64,000 nt of DNA from CAVEFW01 sp964579575 (GTDB taxonomy: Bacteria > Actinomycetota > Coriobacteriia > Coriobacteriales > Eggerthellaceae): assembly GCA_964579575.1 (NCBI GenBank), contig CAZOGL010000003.1:1-64000 (forward strand). Direction: 5' to 3'. The notes under the pieces were generated by a model. The model worked only from the letters and a program-made list of their open reading frames with translations, was not told the DNA's origin and did not search any database. This document shows, one piece after another, positions 42,181 to 52,716 of this stretch. The translations under genes and the position numbers were made by a program. Every line of letters begins with the position of its first letter. Positions within the stretch are counted from its first letter, which is position 1.

Positions 42181-43137
42181 CTACACCGTCCTGATTCGTG
42201 GATCGATCAGGATATAGAGCATATCCACGATGATGTTGATGATGATGAACGCGAACGCGACCACAAGCACGACGCCTTGGGCCAAAGCCATGTAGTTTTG
42301 GGTGATGGCTTGGTAGATTGCCATACCCATGCCGCGGAGGTTGAAGATGACCTCGATGACGACCGCGCCACCCATGGCGTGTGCAATCCTCAATCCCAAA
42401 ACCGTAACAGGGCTGATGAGAGCATTGCGCAAGACGTTCTTGGAGACGACGACGTTCTTCGGAATGCCAGCACCCAATGCGGTGCGGACGTAATCCTTGT
42501 CGAGCTCTTCGACCATGGAAGTACGGATGACGCGAGTCATCTGGCCAGCAAGGGGGACGGCGATAGCGATGGACGGCATCGCCATGCGGGCAATCCATCC
42601 GCCCGGGTCTTGGAAGAAGTCTGGCAGGGAACCCGATGCGGGCAACCAACCGAGGTTCGTGCTGAACAGCAAGATCATGAGAACCGCGAGCCAAAAGGAC
42701 GGGGTGGAAATGCAGATGATCGAAAGTACACGAATAATCTGGTCAGGCCATTTGTCGCGATATATTGCAGAAATGACACCGAGAATGACCGCAAAGATCA
42801 AACCGATGATGGTTCCTGCAAAGGTGAGCTCGAGGGTGATAGGCAACGCGCTTGCGATGTAATCGCCCACAGAAGATTGAGACGCGCCGAAGGTACCGAA
42901 GTTTCCGACGCAAAGATTGCCCATGTAAGTGAAATATCTCACAATCGCGGGGTCGTGTAGACCATGCGAGACGCGATATTCCTCCAACTGGGTCGGAGTC
43001 GCATTCTCTCCAAGCGACGAGAGGGCCTCGTCGATAGGCGAGAGCGACATGATGAAGAAGACAAGGATTGTGACACCAATAACCATGATCGGAAGGGCGA
43101 TAAGTCGTCGTCCGATTAATCGTAGGAGATTGTTCAC
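42181..43137 (-). CDS. Oligopeptide ABC transporter permease (OppB type)
   Basis: 318 residues, six helices, beginning RLIGRRLIALPIMVIGVTILVFF. The ATPase-contact region includes DYVRTALGAGIPK. It is separated from the binding-protein gene by a terminator and 295 bases, and from the fused permease-ATPase by four. Confidence 0.95.
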   Translation of the reverse strand: MNNLLRLIGRRLIALPIMVIGVTILVFFIMSLSPIDEALSSLGENATPTQLEEYRVSHGLHDPAIVRYFTYMGNLCVGNFGTFGASQSSVGDYIASALPITLELTFAGTIIGLIFAVILGVISAIYRDKWPDQIIRVLSIICISTPSFWLAVLMILLFSTNLGWLPASGSLPDFFQDPGGWIARMAMPSIAIAVPLAGQMTRVIRTSMVEELDKDYVRTALGAGIPKNVVVSKNVLRNALISPVTVLGLRIAHAMGGAVVIEVIFNLRGMGMAIYQAITQNYMALAQGVVLVVAFAFIIINIIVDMLYILIDPRIRTV

Positions 43138-43381
43138 GTGGCCCTCCTTTCTTAATCAAACGAATCGTTTCGCTTTCCTGTACTGCTGCATTTCCGTCCT
43201 TGATATGCAGATGTTCGAATTTTATCTCAAACCGTTCACGCTTCCTTCATAAATTGGAGAAAAGCGTGTTTTGCTAGGTGATTCGAATCCGCTCTGACCA
43301 TAGCTTTTGTAGGTAGGAGTGGCCGGCGCGGTCAAAGAGATTCCGATGGTGCGGCGGTGCCTAGCGATGTGTTTTCATGCG

Positions 43382-43412
43382 CAAAAAGGGCCACGCCAAA
43401 GCGTGGCCCCTG
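43382..43412 (-). terminator. Terminator between binding-protein and permease genes
   Basis: Minus strand GGGCCACGC pairs with GCGTGGCCC across TTTG and is followed by TTTTTG. It would let the binding protein be made in excess. The rest of 43138-43381 contains a possible minus-strand -10 (TAAAAT near 43222) and no gene. Confidence 0.88.
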
Positions 43413-43432
43413 AGGTTTCCTTTTGCTTGCTA

Positions 43433-45028
43433 CTACTTGCAGCTTGCGTCGAGGTACATCATACCGGTCGTGGAGATCGGCTTGAAGCCAGCGATCTTGT
43501 CCTCGTAGTAAGCAGTCGGCATCTGCTTGTGGAACAGCGGATACAGCGGCACCTGCTCGGCGAGGAGGTCGAAGCACTGCTTCCAGATGGTCTTCTGCTC
43601 GGAAGCGGAAGCCTTGCGAGCCTTCTTGAGGAGCTCGATGAGCTCGGCGGACTTGCCGTCGCTTGCGAGGCCCCAGCAAGAGCGGGTCTTCAGCCAAGAG
43701 TCGGAGTCGAACCACCAAGACATGAGCAGGTCGGGGTCGTTGCCGAAGCAGCTGGGATCGCCAGGTGCCAGGAAGATGTCGAAGTCATACGGAGCGTCAA
43801 CGGAGACATCGCCCTTCATGAGGTCGTACGGTGAGGTGTTGACTTCCATGTTGACCTTGAGGCCGATGGCCTGGAGGTCGTTTTGGATCTGGGGAGCGAG
43901 GTCCTTGACCCAGTTGCCGTTGACGAGGAATTTGATCTCGGTACCCTCAGCAACGCCAGCCTCCTTGAGCAGGCTCTTTGCCTTCTCAGGATCGTAGGTG
44001 TAGACCGTGGAGGCCTTCTGGTAATCCGTGAAGCTCTCGGGAAGGAAGCCAGTGGGAGCCTTTGCGTGGCCGTTGAGCTGGTTGGTGATGAGCTTCTCGA
44101 TGTCGATTGCATAGAACATGGCCTGACGGACGCGATAGTCGTCGAAGGGTTTCTTGATGCAGTTGGACATGAGGAATGCGAGGCAGAAGCTGTCGAGGTA
44201 ATCGATCTTGGCACCGGCGGCCTTGACGGTGTCGGCGTTGGCATCGGGCACGTCCTCCATCGTCATGATGGTGCCCTCGGTCATAGCCGTCGTACGGGAG
44301 GTGCTGTCCATAAGGACGCTCCACTCCATGGCGTCTGCCATGGGCTTCTTGGGGCCGTTGTAGTTCGGGTTCGGCTTGAAGGTGACCTTGCCGCCCTCGT
44401 TGCCGTCGATGGTGTCATACATCCAGGGGCCAGATCCGATCGGGGTCTTGCCACGCTCGTCCTTGGTGGAGTCGGCGGGGAAGATCAGGATGGTTGCCAG
44501 ACGGGGGACCAGCAGGGAGTCGAATGCATACTTCAGCTTGAAGGTGACCGTCGTCTCATCCTTAGCGGAAACGGAATCGATGAAGTCGATGAAGGCCTTG
44601 TAGAGCTGGCCCTCGGCCATGTTGGCCTCGAAAGAAGCGACAACGTCAGCAGCAGTGACTGCCTTGCCGTCGGAGTACTTGGCGCCGTCGCGCAGCTTGA
44701 CGGTGTACTCAAGGTCGGAAACCTTGGTGGGCTTGTCGGCTGCAAGGGCGTTGTAGGTGGAGTAGTCGCTGTAGTCGATGCCGTAGAGGCCCTCGAAAAC
44801 ATGCATAGATGCGGGAAGCATCAAAGCGGAGCTGTTGCCCAGCGGATCATAGGCGGTGGACTTATGGGAGAAGCCACCGGTGAGGGTGCCACCGGTCTTA
44901 CCGGTGGAAGCGCTGGTGTTGCTGGTGTTGCTGCCGCCGCCGCAGCCAGACAGGCCGATGCCCATGGCAGCTGCGGTAACGGCGCCTGCCGCCACAAAGG
45001 AACGGCGAGACATAGAGGATTTGGTCAT
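43433..45028 (-). CDS. Peptide ABC transporter substrate-binding lipoprotein (SBP family 5)
   Basis: The 531-residue protein has a Tat motif (SRRSFV) and a lipobox LSGC at the N-terminus. The family-5 fold is seen in LRDGAKYSDGKAVTAADVV, IGSGPW, and AMFYAIDIEKL. It probably binds di- or oligopeptides; nickel or heme peptides are possible alternatives. First gene of the opp unit, behind GGAGGG. Confidence 0.93.
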   Translation of the reverse strand: MTKSSMSRRSFVAAGAVTAAAMGIGLSGCGGGSNTSNTSASTGKTGGTLTGGFSHKSTAYDPLGNSSALMLPASMHVFEGLYGIDYSDYSTYNALAADKPTKVSDLEYTVKLRDGAKYSDGKAVTAADVVASFEANMAEGQLYKAFIDFIDSVSAKDETTVTFKLKYAFDSLLVPRLATILIFPADSTKDERGKTPIGSGPWMYDTIDGNEGGKVTFKPNPNYNGPKKPMADAMEWSVLMDSTSRTTAMTEGTIMTMEDVPDANADTVKAAGAKIDYLDSFCLAFLMSNCIKKPFDDYRVRQAMFYAIDIEKLITNQLNGHAKAPTGFLPESFTDYQKASTVYTYDPEKAKSLLKEAGVAEGTEIKFLVNGNWVKDLAPQIQNDLQAIGLKVNMEVNTSPYDLMKGDVSVDAPYDFDIFLAPGDPSCFGNDPDLLMSWWFDSDSWLKTRSCWGLASDGKSAELIELLKKARKASASEQKTIWKQCFDLLAEQVPLYPLFHKQMPTAYYEDKIAGFKPISTTGMMYLDASCK

Positions 45029-45180
45029 AATGATCCCTCCAACAGATCAAGGGGCTCCCGCCCCGGATTTTGGGCGCAACGAAAAATTGCGCCGACCTGT
45101 CCCTATTATCCCGCAAAGTTAGAGTAAATGACTCGGGAAAAACTCCCGTAGGTATTTTTCGCTGAAATTAAAGTGTGGCT

Positions 45181-46467
45181 TTAGGCTAGAAGCTTCTCGA
45201 CATAGGCGAGTTTGACCGAGCAACAGAAAATGTCCATTGCGATATCGAGCTCCTCTAGGGGCGGAAGGCTCGGGGCAAGGCGGATGTCGGAGTCATGGGG
45301 GTCGTCGTGGTAAGGCCAGGTTGCGCCCGCGCCGGTTAACACGACACCTGCGTGCTTGGCCAATTGGACCACGCGCTTGGCGGTTCCCTCAGGGGCGTTG
45401 AACGTGATGAAGTAGCCGCCGCGCGGACTGGTCCACCTACCGATCTCCAAAGGAGCCAATTGGGTGCGGAGCTTCTCTAACACAAGTTCGAACTTGGGAC
45501 GCAGGAGGGCGGCGTGCTTGCTCATGTGCTCGGCCAGACCCTCACCATCACGGAGGAATCGGGCATGGCGAAGTTGGTTGAGCTTGTCGTGGCCGATCAT
45601 CTCGATAGCCATGACGTCAAGGACGTCTTTGATGATGTTGGGGCTTGCGGCAAAGGCGCTGATGCCGGCGCCTGCAAAGGTGACCTTCGAGGTGGAGGCG
45701 AACTTGACGTAACGGTCGGGATTGCCGGCCTCGTTGCAGGCGTGCGCGATGTCGAGGACATGGTCTTGGCGTTCGGGCTCGTCGTAGAGGTGGTGGACGC
45801 AGTAGGCGTTGTCCCAGATGATGCGGAAATCGCTCGCTGCGGTTTCCATGGAGGCGAGGCGTCGAACCGTCTCGTCAGAGTAGCTGATGCCGGAGGGGTT
45901 GGAATATTTCGGTATGCAGAATATGCCCTTGATGCGATCATCGCTGGTTGCGAGGCGTTCGACCTCGTCCATGTCCGGGCCGTCCTCGTTTAGGGGCACA
46001 GGAATCATCTTGATGCCGAAGGTCTCGCAGATGGCGAAGTGGCGGTCATATCCAGGTACCGGGCAGATCCACTCGATGTGGTCATATTTGCGCCAAGGAC
46101 GAGAGCCCAAGGAGCCAAGGTCCAAGAAGCGAACGAATGTGTTATAGATGAGGGACAGGGAGGAGTTGCCGCCCATGATGACGTTCTCGGGCTTGTCGTC
46201 GAGCATTGCCGCCATGATGCGGCGGGCTTCAGGGATGCCCTCGAGGCCTCCGTAGTTGCGGCAATCGGAACCGTCCTCGGCGTTGAAGTTGCTCTTGGAG
46301 GTCAACACGTCCATCATCGGGAGGCTCAGCTCGAGTTGGGCTGCGGAAGGCTTGCCGCGTGCCATGTTGAGGTTGAGCCCCTTTGCTTGGAAAGAGCGGT
46401 ACTCCGCCAAGAGTTCCTCTTGCAAGACGTTGAGTTCGTCACGGGTCATATCGGTATACAGTGTCAT
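45181..46467 (-). CDS. Aspartate aminotransferase, class Ic type
   Basis: The 428-residue PLP enzyme. Residues NMARGKP, YGGLEGIPEAR, WICPVPGYDRH, SNPSG, WDNAYCVHHL and the PLP-lysine segment STSKVTFAGAG are visible. These match the subgroup Ic aspartate aminotransferases (PF12897-like) of actinobacteria. It probably moves amino groups between aspartate and 2-oxoglutarate. It sits behind the opp operon and could use amino acids from imported peptides. It has GGAGGAACGG upstream. Confidence 0.88.
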   Translation of the reverse strand: MTLYTDMTRDELNVLQEELLAEYRSFQAKGLNLNMARGKPSAAQLELSLPMMDVLTSKSNFNAEDGSDCRNYGGLEGIPEARRIMAAMLDDKPENVIMGGNSSLSLIYNTFVRFLDLGSLGSRPWRKYDHIEWICPVPGYDRHFAICETFGIKMIPVPLNEDGPDMDEVERLATSDDRIKGIFCIPKYSNPSGISYSDETVRRLASMETAASDFRIIWDNAYCVHHLYDEPERQDHVLDIAHACNEAGNPDRYVKFASTSKVTFAGAGISAFAASPNIIKDVLDVMAIEMIGHDKLNQLRHARFLRDGEGLAEHMSKHAALLRPKFELVLEKLRTQLAPLEIGRWTSPRGGYFITFNAPEGTAKRVVQLAKHAGVVLTGAGATWPYHDDPHDSDIRLAPSLPPLEELDIAMDIFCCSVKLAYVEKLLA

Positions 46468-46696
46468 GGTCTTCCGTTCCTCCTTCGTGTCTAAACTGCA
46501 CTTTTACGCGTTTTGTCAACCTCACATGATACGGCATGGGGCGCGCGACGGGCAAGGAATGGTGCGCTACGGAGAGGTATTATCCGTGATAGGTGTTACA
46601 TATTTATTACGGACTTCTTTTTGCTTACGCGGTTGGTCTTACCATACGCGGTTGGTGTTTGAGCGCTATGGGCGCGTCGCGGCAGACGTCCCGGGG

Positions 46697-46776
46697 CTAT
46701 GCGCTCGCGGTTTCGGGCGTGCGTCACTGCGGGCATCCGGGGGGCTATTCGTGTGTCGCGGTTTCGGGCGTGCGTC
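46697..46776 (-). repeat. Duplication of the LysR gene end with stop
   Basis: A 21-bp segment (plus strand TCGCGGTTTCGGGCGTGCGTC) occurs at 46756-46776 inside the gene end and at 46705-46725 downstream. Both continue into a minus-strand TAG, and the two stops are 48 bases apart, in frame. Confidence 0.88.
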
Positions 46777-47635
46777 GCGGCAGGTATTCGATGAAGCGCC
46801 TGAGGGCAAGACTGGAGCGATCCTTGCCGCGAAAGGCGAGGACGATGTTGCGATAGACCGGTTCGTCAAGGCTGAGGGCGACGATGTTGTAGGGACACCG
46901 TCGCATGATCATCTCGGTGAGGATGCTGATGCCGAGCCCTTTTTCGATCATCGCCATGATTGCGTAGTCGTCCCAGGTGGTGAAATTGATGCGTGGCCTG
47001 ATGCCCCGTCTCTTGAAGATCGCCTCGACCTCGGCACCCGCGCCTTTCTCCAAGATCATGAAGGGCTCGTTGTCCAAGGCTTTCAAGGGGAAGGTCTTAG
47101 CTTTTGCCAAGGGATGGTCGACGGGCAATGCGACCATCATCTGATCGCGCTCGAGAAACACGGTCTCTAGGGAGGGGTCCACCGGGAGGGGGATAAATCC
47201 GCAATCGGCGGTGCCGTCCAAGATCCACTGCTCGATCTCGGTGTAGTCGCCGAGCATGATCTCGTAGACGATGTTGGGATAGTCGGCTTGGAAGTCCTTG
47301 ATGATGTTGGGGAGCCATTGGCTCGCACCGCTGGAGAAGGTCGCGATGCGGATGAGGCCTGACTGGAGGCCGTTGATCTCGTCAACTTGGACCTGGAGCT
47401 TCTCAAACTCCTCGCAAAGGCTCTTGGCATAGGGGAGGACACGGGCTCCGTCGCTGGTGAGGGTGACGCCTCCCTTGTGCCGTTTAAGGAGAGTAATCCT
47501 CCACTCGTCCTCGAGATCCGCCACCATGCGGCTGATGCCGCTTTGCGAGTAGTGGAGTACTTCGGCGGCTTTCGTGAACGATCCGAGCTGGACGGTCTTG
47601 ACAAATGCCTGGTATTTCTGGAGATTCATTTCCAT
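46745..47635 (-). CDS. LysR-family transcription regulator
   Basis: 296 residues: an N-terminal winged helix-turn-helix (LGSFTKAAEVLHYSQSGISR, about 17-36) and a periplasmic-binding-like effector domain (about 90-290). It is divergent from the SSS symporter gene with a 128-bp shared region, the usual arrangement for a LysR regulator controlling its neighbour. AAGGAT lies nine bases before the ATG at 47635. Confidence 0.92.
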   Translation of the reverse strand: MEMNLQKYQAFVKTVQLGSFTKAAEVLHYSQSGISRMVADLEDEWRITLLKRHKGGVTLTSDGARVLPYAKSLCEEFEKLQVQVDEINGLQSGLIRIATFSSGASQWLPNIIKDFQADYPNIVYEIMLGDYTEIEQWILDGTADCGFIPLPVDPSLETVFLERDQMMVALPVDHPLAKAKTFPLKALDNEPFMILEKGAGAEVEAIFKRRGIRPRINFTTWDDYAIMAMIEKGLGISILTEMIMRRCPYNIVALSLDEPVYRNIVLAFRGKDRSSLALRRFIEYLPRRTPETATHE

Positions 47636-47637
47636 GT

Positions 47638-47683
47638 ATTACAAATCCTTCTGATAACAATGCAATTTATTCGCTTTTGTAAT
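47638..47683. promoter_or_regulatory. Candidate LysR operator between regulator and symporter
   Basis: ATTACAAA (47638-47645) and TTTGTAAT (47676-47683) form an inverted repeat 38 bp apart in AT-rich DNA. It fits a binding region for the divergent LysR protein. Confidence 0.5.
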
Positions 47684-47763
47684 GATAAAACATATGGTTG
47701 AATAATTTCTCGTTGAAATCAGTAGTGCCCACCAGGGTCTATTACACAAGGAGAGAGAGATAT

Positions 47764-49248
47764 ATGGACCGTTCGACTGTGGAGCTGATCGTCTTCATCG
47801 TGTACCTCGTGTGCATGTTGGGCATCGGCGTCTTCTTCTTTATCAAGAGCAAGACTGGCGGCGACAAGGAGTACTTCCTCGGTGGTCGCGAGATGGGGCC
47901 CTTCGTCACGGCTTTGTCCGCCGGCACCGCCGACATGAGCGCTTGGGTCTTGATGGGTTTGCCAACCTCCATCTACGCTCTCGGCATGGGCCAGATCTGG
48001 ATTTCGGTCGGCTTGGCGCTCGGCTATTCTTTGAGCTGGCTGTTCGAGGCACCCCGCCTGCGCAAGTTCTCTATTGTCGCGAACGACGCCATCACCATTC
48101 CCCAATATCTGACCAACCGCTTCAAGAGCGCCTCGAAGAGCCTGCAGGTGGTTTGTGCAATCATCTTCCTCGTCGCCTATACCATCTACGCGGCATCCTC
48201 CATCAAGGCGTGCGGCACGCTGTTCAACACGGTTGCTGGTATCGATGCTAACGTCGCCATGTACGTTGCGGCGCTCATTACCATCGGGTATGTCTTCTTG
48301 GGTGGTTTTAGGGCCTCTTGCTGGACCGACTTTTTCCAAGGCCTGTTGATGCTCGCCGCTATGATGCTCGCTCCGATTGCCGCCTTGTTTATGGTCGACT
48401 CTTTGGGCGTCGGTAGTGCTTATCCGGAGGGCTACTTCACCGTTTTGACCTCTTGGCAAGACATCGTCAGCGGTTTGGCTTGGGGCTTGGGCTATTTCGG
48501 TATGCCCCACATCATTGTCCGTTTCATGTCTCTGCGTTCCCAAAAGGATATGCGCAAGTCTGCTTGCATCGGCATCGGTTGGACCGTCCTCATCCTGATA
48601 TTTGCCGCCCTTATCGGTATCGTCGGTCGCAGCTTCTTGGGCGGCGGCGACTTCGGCGGCTACACGGGCGCCGAGATCGAGGCCAACTCCCTCGTCTTCG
48701 TTTTGATGGTTCGCGCCATCTTCCCGGCTGCCATCTCCGGCATCCTTTTGGCCGCCATCTTGGCAGCCTCCATGTCCACCGCTTCGGCCCAGATGCTCTC
48801 TGCGGCATCCTCGCTGGCGGCTGACGTCTACAAGCCCTTTGTTCGCAAGGGCAAGGCAACCGATCGTGAGATGTTTTGGATGAGTCGTTGCGCGGTCTTG
48901 ATCATCTCCATCGTCGCTGTTGCTGTCGCCGCCTATCCTGGCTCCGGCACCATCATGAGCCTCGTGTCCAACGCGTGGGCAATCTTTGGCGCTGCGTTTG
49001 GGCCGGCCATCGTCTTGAGCCTGTTCTGGAAACGCTTTAACTTCTCCGGCGCCATCGTCGGTATCGTTGTCGGAGGTGTGGTCGATATTCTTTGGCTCGC
49101 GTTCTTGACGACTCCGACTGGTGTGTATGAGTTGCTTCCCAGCTTCTTCATCGGCCTTGCCGCTGCCGTTATCACCACACTTGCCACGAAGCCTCCGTCC
49201 AAGGAAGTCGAGCAGCTTTTCGATGACGCCATGACATACGAGGACTAG
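47764..49248 (+). CDS. putP: Sodium:solute symporter, PutP-like
   Basis: The 494-residue protein has about 13 helices. SSS features: YFLGGREMGPFVTALSAG, SAWVLMGLP, IPQYLTNRF, GGFRASCWTDFFQG, and LAAILAASMSTASAQML. Overall it resembles sodium/proline symporters; substrate assignment is by similarity only. ATG 47764 with AAGGAGAG is preferred to a TTG/GTG-type start 66 bases upstream. The last five codons are repeated five more times behind the stop. Confidence 0.88.
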   Translation: MDRSTVELIVFIVYLVCMLGIGVFFFIKSKTGGDKEYFLGGREMGPFVTALSAGTADMSAWVLMGLPTSIYALGMGQIWISVGLALGYSLSWLFEAPRLRKFSIVANDAITIPQYLTNRFKSASKSLQVVCAIIFLVAYTIYAASSIKACGTLFNTVAGIDANVAMYVAALITIGYVFLGGFRASCWTDFFQGLLMLAAMMLAPIAALFMVDSLGVGSAYPEGYFTVLTSWQDIVSGLAWGLGYFGMPHIIVRFMSLRSQKDMRKSACIGIGWTVLILIFAALIGIVGRSFLGGGDFGGYTGAEIEANSLVFVLMVRAIFPAAISGILLAAILAASMSTASAQMLSAASSLAADVYKPFVRKGKATDREMFWMSRCAVLIISIVAVAVAAYPGSGTIMSLVSNAWAIFGAAFGPAIVLSLFWKRFNFSGAIVGIVVGGVVDILWLAFLTTPTGVYELLPSFFIGLAAAVITTLATKPPSKEVEQLFDDAMTYED

Positions 49249-49323
49249 GCATACGAGGACTAGACATACGAGGACTAGGCATACGAGGACTAGGCATACG
49301 AGGACTAGGCATACGAGGACTAG
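49234..49323 (+). repeat. Six tandem 15-bp units spanning the putP stop
   Basis: (A/G)CATACGAGGACTAG is repeated six times from 49234; the first unit encodes Thr-Tyr-Glu-Asp-stop. All six TAGs are in the same frame. Only the first base of the unit varies (A or G). Confidence 0.97.
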
Positions 49324-49370
49324 CTCGCCCTATATGAGGCCAAGCTCGCCCTGGTAGTTGCCCTTCATCA

Positions 49371-49405
49371 ATGGACCTAGGGGTTGTCTCCTGGGTCCAT
49401 TTTTT
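49371..49405 (+). terminator. Terminator of putP
   Basis: ATGGACCTAGG pairs with CCTGGGTCCAT (49390-49400), followed by TTTTT. Confidence 0.85.
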
Positions 49406-49483
49406 GCGCAGTATGGGCGGTTATTTGCGCAGTTAGGGGCGGGGGATGGGAATGTCTTTTGGCTTGGGAAGAGGGGGTGGGTG

Positions 49484-49516
<33 letters not shown>

Positions 49517-49554
49517 GGCTGCGCTTGAAGGTCGGGTTGGTTTGGGCGTGGAGT

Positions 49555-49599
49555 GGTTATACGAAGGGCGGTTATACGAAGGGCGGTTATACGAAGGGC
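49555..49599. repeat. Three perfect 15-bp tandem units
   Basis: GGTTATACGAAGGGC repeated three times without mismatch, just before the terminator of the NlpC/P60 gene. Confidence 0.97.
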
Positions 49600-49625
49600 A
49601 AAAGAAAGGCCCCTTGACGGGGCCT
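49600..49625 (-). terminator. Terminator of the NlpC/P60 gene
   Basis: Minus-strand AGGCCCC pairs with GGGGCCT and is followed by TTCTTTTG. Confidence 0.88.
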
Positions 49626-49630
49626 CTCGG

Positions 49631-49666
49631 TTAGTAACAACGATGGTTCGTTATCACCAACGATGG
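49631..49666 (-). repeat. Short duplication spanning the NlpC/P60 gene stop
   Basis: Plus-strand TTATCACCAACGATGG (49651-49666) contains the gene end (minus-strand TGA); TTAGTAACAACGATGG (49631-49646) is a diverged copy 20 bp downstream. Confidence 0.75.
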
Positions 49667-50730
49667 ATTGTCATGCCGGATTGGACAGGTCCGATGATGA
49701 CACCTACGCCGTAGGTGGCGCAGTGGATCATCTGTCCGCCTCCGATATAGATGCCGCAGTGGCCTTCGTTTACGGCGACGTCACCCGGTTGCGGGTCGCT
49801 TACCTGAGGCCATCCCAGGAAGGTGTAGGTCGTGCCGAGGCGGGAATAGGCGCCGGTCAGGCAATAGCTGACGAAACCGGAGCAGTCGAACGCACCCGGG
49901 CTGCAAGCGCCCCAGACATATTCGGCGTTGCCGACATAGCTGTACGCACGGTCGACGACAGCGTTGCCGGTGACTGCGTTGTACTCAGGCTCGCTGTAGG
50001 AAGAAGAGCCGCCGTCATCGCTGTCATTGTTGGTAGCGCCTTCTGCGGAGGCATCGACAACAGCTTGGGCAGCCTCGGCCTCCGCGGCGGCTTGCGCGGC
50101 GCGCTCCTGCTCGAGGAGCTCGGCGGCCTCGGCGCTCAGGTTGTTGTAGACCTCGGCCATCTGGTTGACGGTCGCCTCGGCGTTGGCGCGAATCTCGTTG
50201 GCCTCTGCTTCGGCTTTCTCAGCCGCGCGGGCTTGCTCTTCGAGGACGACCTTTTGGGCTTCGACCTCAGAGCGAAGGTCCTTGGATTCTTGGGTCATGG
50301 CCGCGTCGTTCTTGTTGAGCATGTCAAGCATGTCCCAATTGGATGCGAACTCCTCAAAGCTCGTGGAGCCGAGCAGCACGTCGAGGATGGTGGAAGCACC
50401 GGAGCGATACATGGCGCGAGCGCGGGAGCCGAGCTTGGTTTGAAGCTCGTCGATGCGGGCGGACGCCTCGTCGATGCGGGATTGGGCGTTTTCGACCTGG
50501 GCTTGTGCCTCTTCGCGCGCTTGGACGGCCGCGTAGTAGGTGTTCTCGGCGGTCTCAAGCTCGGTTTGCATCTCGTTGAGTTGGGCCAATGCTGCTTGCG
50601 CCTCGGCCTGCTTGTCGTCAGACGGGGCTGCAAAGGAAGTGGCAGGCGTCATGGCGACGGAGAGCGCGACGGCGACAGCAAACGTGCCGATCGTTCTCAG
50701 GGGTCGTACAGAGACGGTGCTGTGTTTCAT
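49654..50730 (-). CDS. Secreted NlpC/P60 peptidoglycan hydrolase with coiled-coil (RipA-like)
   Basis: The 358-residue protein has a signal peptide (about 1-35, ending SFAA). A long coiled coil (about 40-215) carries the usual RAMYRSG and LDVLLGSTSFEEF core of PcsB/RipA-type proteins. A Ser/Asp linker and a C-terminal NlpC/P60 domain follow, with catalytic Cys in FDCSGFV and His in GHCGIYIG. It probably cuts peptide cross-links during division. ATG 50730 (GGAGGA upstream) was chosen over a start 39 codons earlier that precedes the signal peptide. Confidence 0.92.
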   Translation of the reverse strand: MKHSTVSVRPLRTIGTFAVAVALSVAMTPATSFAAPSDDKQAEAQAALAQLNEMQTELETAENTYYAAVQAREEAQAQVENAQSRIDEASARIDELQTKLGSRARAMYRSGASTILDVLLGSTSFEEFASNWDMLDMLNKNDAAMTQESKDLRSEVEAQKVVLEEQARAAEKAEAEANEIRANAEATVNQMAEVYNNLSAEAAELLEQERAAQAAAEAEAAQAVVDASAEGATNNDSDDGGSSSYSEPEYNAVTGNAVVDRAYSYVGNAEYVWGACSPGAFDCSGFVSYCLTGAYSRLGTTYTFLGWPQVSDPQPGDVAVNEGHCGIYIGGGQMIHCATYGVGVIIGPVQSGMTIHRW

Positions 50731-50973
50731 GGGTGTAGTCCTCCAATACGTATCTTCGATTGCTCGAATCGCGTTTGATGGTACAACGAGTTGCGGAAGA
50801 GCCCTCGAGTAAGCATACAATGTCCACAAAGCTGGGAAGTTCTCCAACCTTTCCTCACAATTCCCTACATATATATATGTGTGTAGGAACGGGCTTGTGG
50901 GAGCGGTGTTTTAGGAGCCCAAGTTTCGTTTGACCAGATAGGCAAAGAGTTCGATTTCTTTGGAAAAAGGCTG
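50731..50973. other. Intergenic region between NlpC/P60 gene and tRNA promoter
   Basis: No gene is seen. CCTACATATATATATGTGTGTAGG-like sequence at about 50873-50887 is an AT-rich near-palindrome. The NlpC promoter must lie here, but no clear hexamer pair was found. Confidence 0.6.
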
Positions 50974-51002
50974 TTGACAGGTCAGGTATTTTTCCGTAAA
51001 GT
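50974..51002 (+). promoter_or_regulatory. Strong promoter of the tRNA-tuf cluster
   Basis: TTGACA, 17-bp spacer, TAAAGT: the same pair as at the str operon. Confidence 0.88.
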
Positions 51003-51073
51003 ATCATTCGCTCGAAATGCGGGAGCGTTCGAGCGGCAGCTTGATAAATACACATGAATTGAGCGCAATACAG

Positions 51074-51158
51074 GGGCGTGTGCCCGAGTGGTTAAAGGGG
51101 ACGGGCTGTAAACCCGTTAGCTATGCTTACCATGGTTCGAATCCATGCGCGCCCACCA
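51074..51158 (+). tRNA. tRNA-Tyr (GTA)
   Basis: Acceptor GGGCGTG/CGCGCCC, long variable arm as expected for Tyr, anticodon GTA in CTGTAAA, T-arm CATGG-TTCGAAT-CCATG, and encoded CCA at 51156-51158. Confidence 0.95.
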
Positions 51159-51163
51159 TTATT

Positions 51164-51239
<76 letters not shown>

Positions 51240-51244
51240 TTTTT

Positions 51245-51321
51245 GGCGGTGTAGCTCAGTTGGTCAGAGCACACGGTTCATACCCGTGGCGTCACTGGTT
51301 CAAATCCAGTCACCGCTACCA
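51245..51321 (+). tRNA. tRNA-Met (CAT), elongator-like
   Basis: Acceptor GGCGGTG/CACCGCT, anticodon CAT in TTCATAC, stem CACGG/CCGTG without the three G-C pairs typical of the initiator, and encoded CCA. 77 bases. Confidence 0.92.
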
Positions 51322-51404
51322 TTTATATTATTCCGCGTCCCGCATGGGGCGCGTCGTTATGTTTGTTTCTTTCGCACGTATGCGAACCCTTAAGGAGGGA
51401 AAAC

Positions 51405-52601
<1,197 letters not shown>

Positions 52602-52618
52602 TTTAACTTGTTGACTTT

Positions 52619-52668
52619 AGAGCCGGGGGTTGTTGGTGCAACCTCCAATCCCCGGCTCTTTTTTTTGA
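52619..52668 (+). terminator. Terminator of tuf
   Basis: AGAGCCGGGG pairs with CCCCGGCTCT and is followed by eight T. Confidence 0.93.
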
Positions 52669-52716
52669 ATTCATGTGTAGTTTCAAAGCTCTAAGATTAC
52701 GGTATAAGGAGTATTC

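Noticed and set aside
49234..49323. CRISPR array
   Set aside because: Units are 15 bp and directly adjacent without spacers; no cas genes are present.
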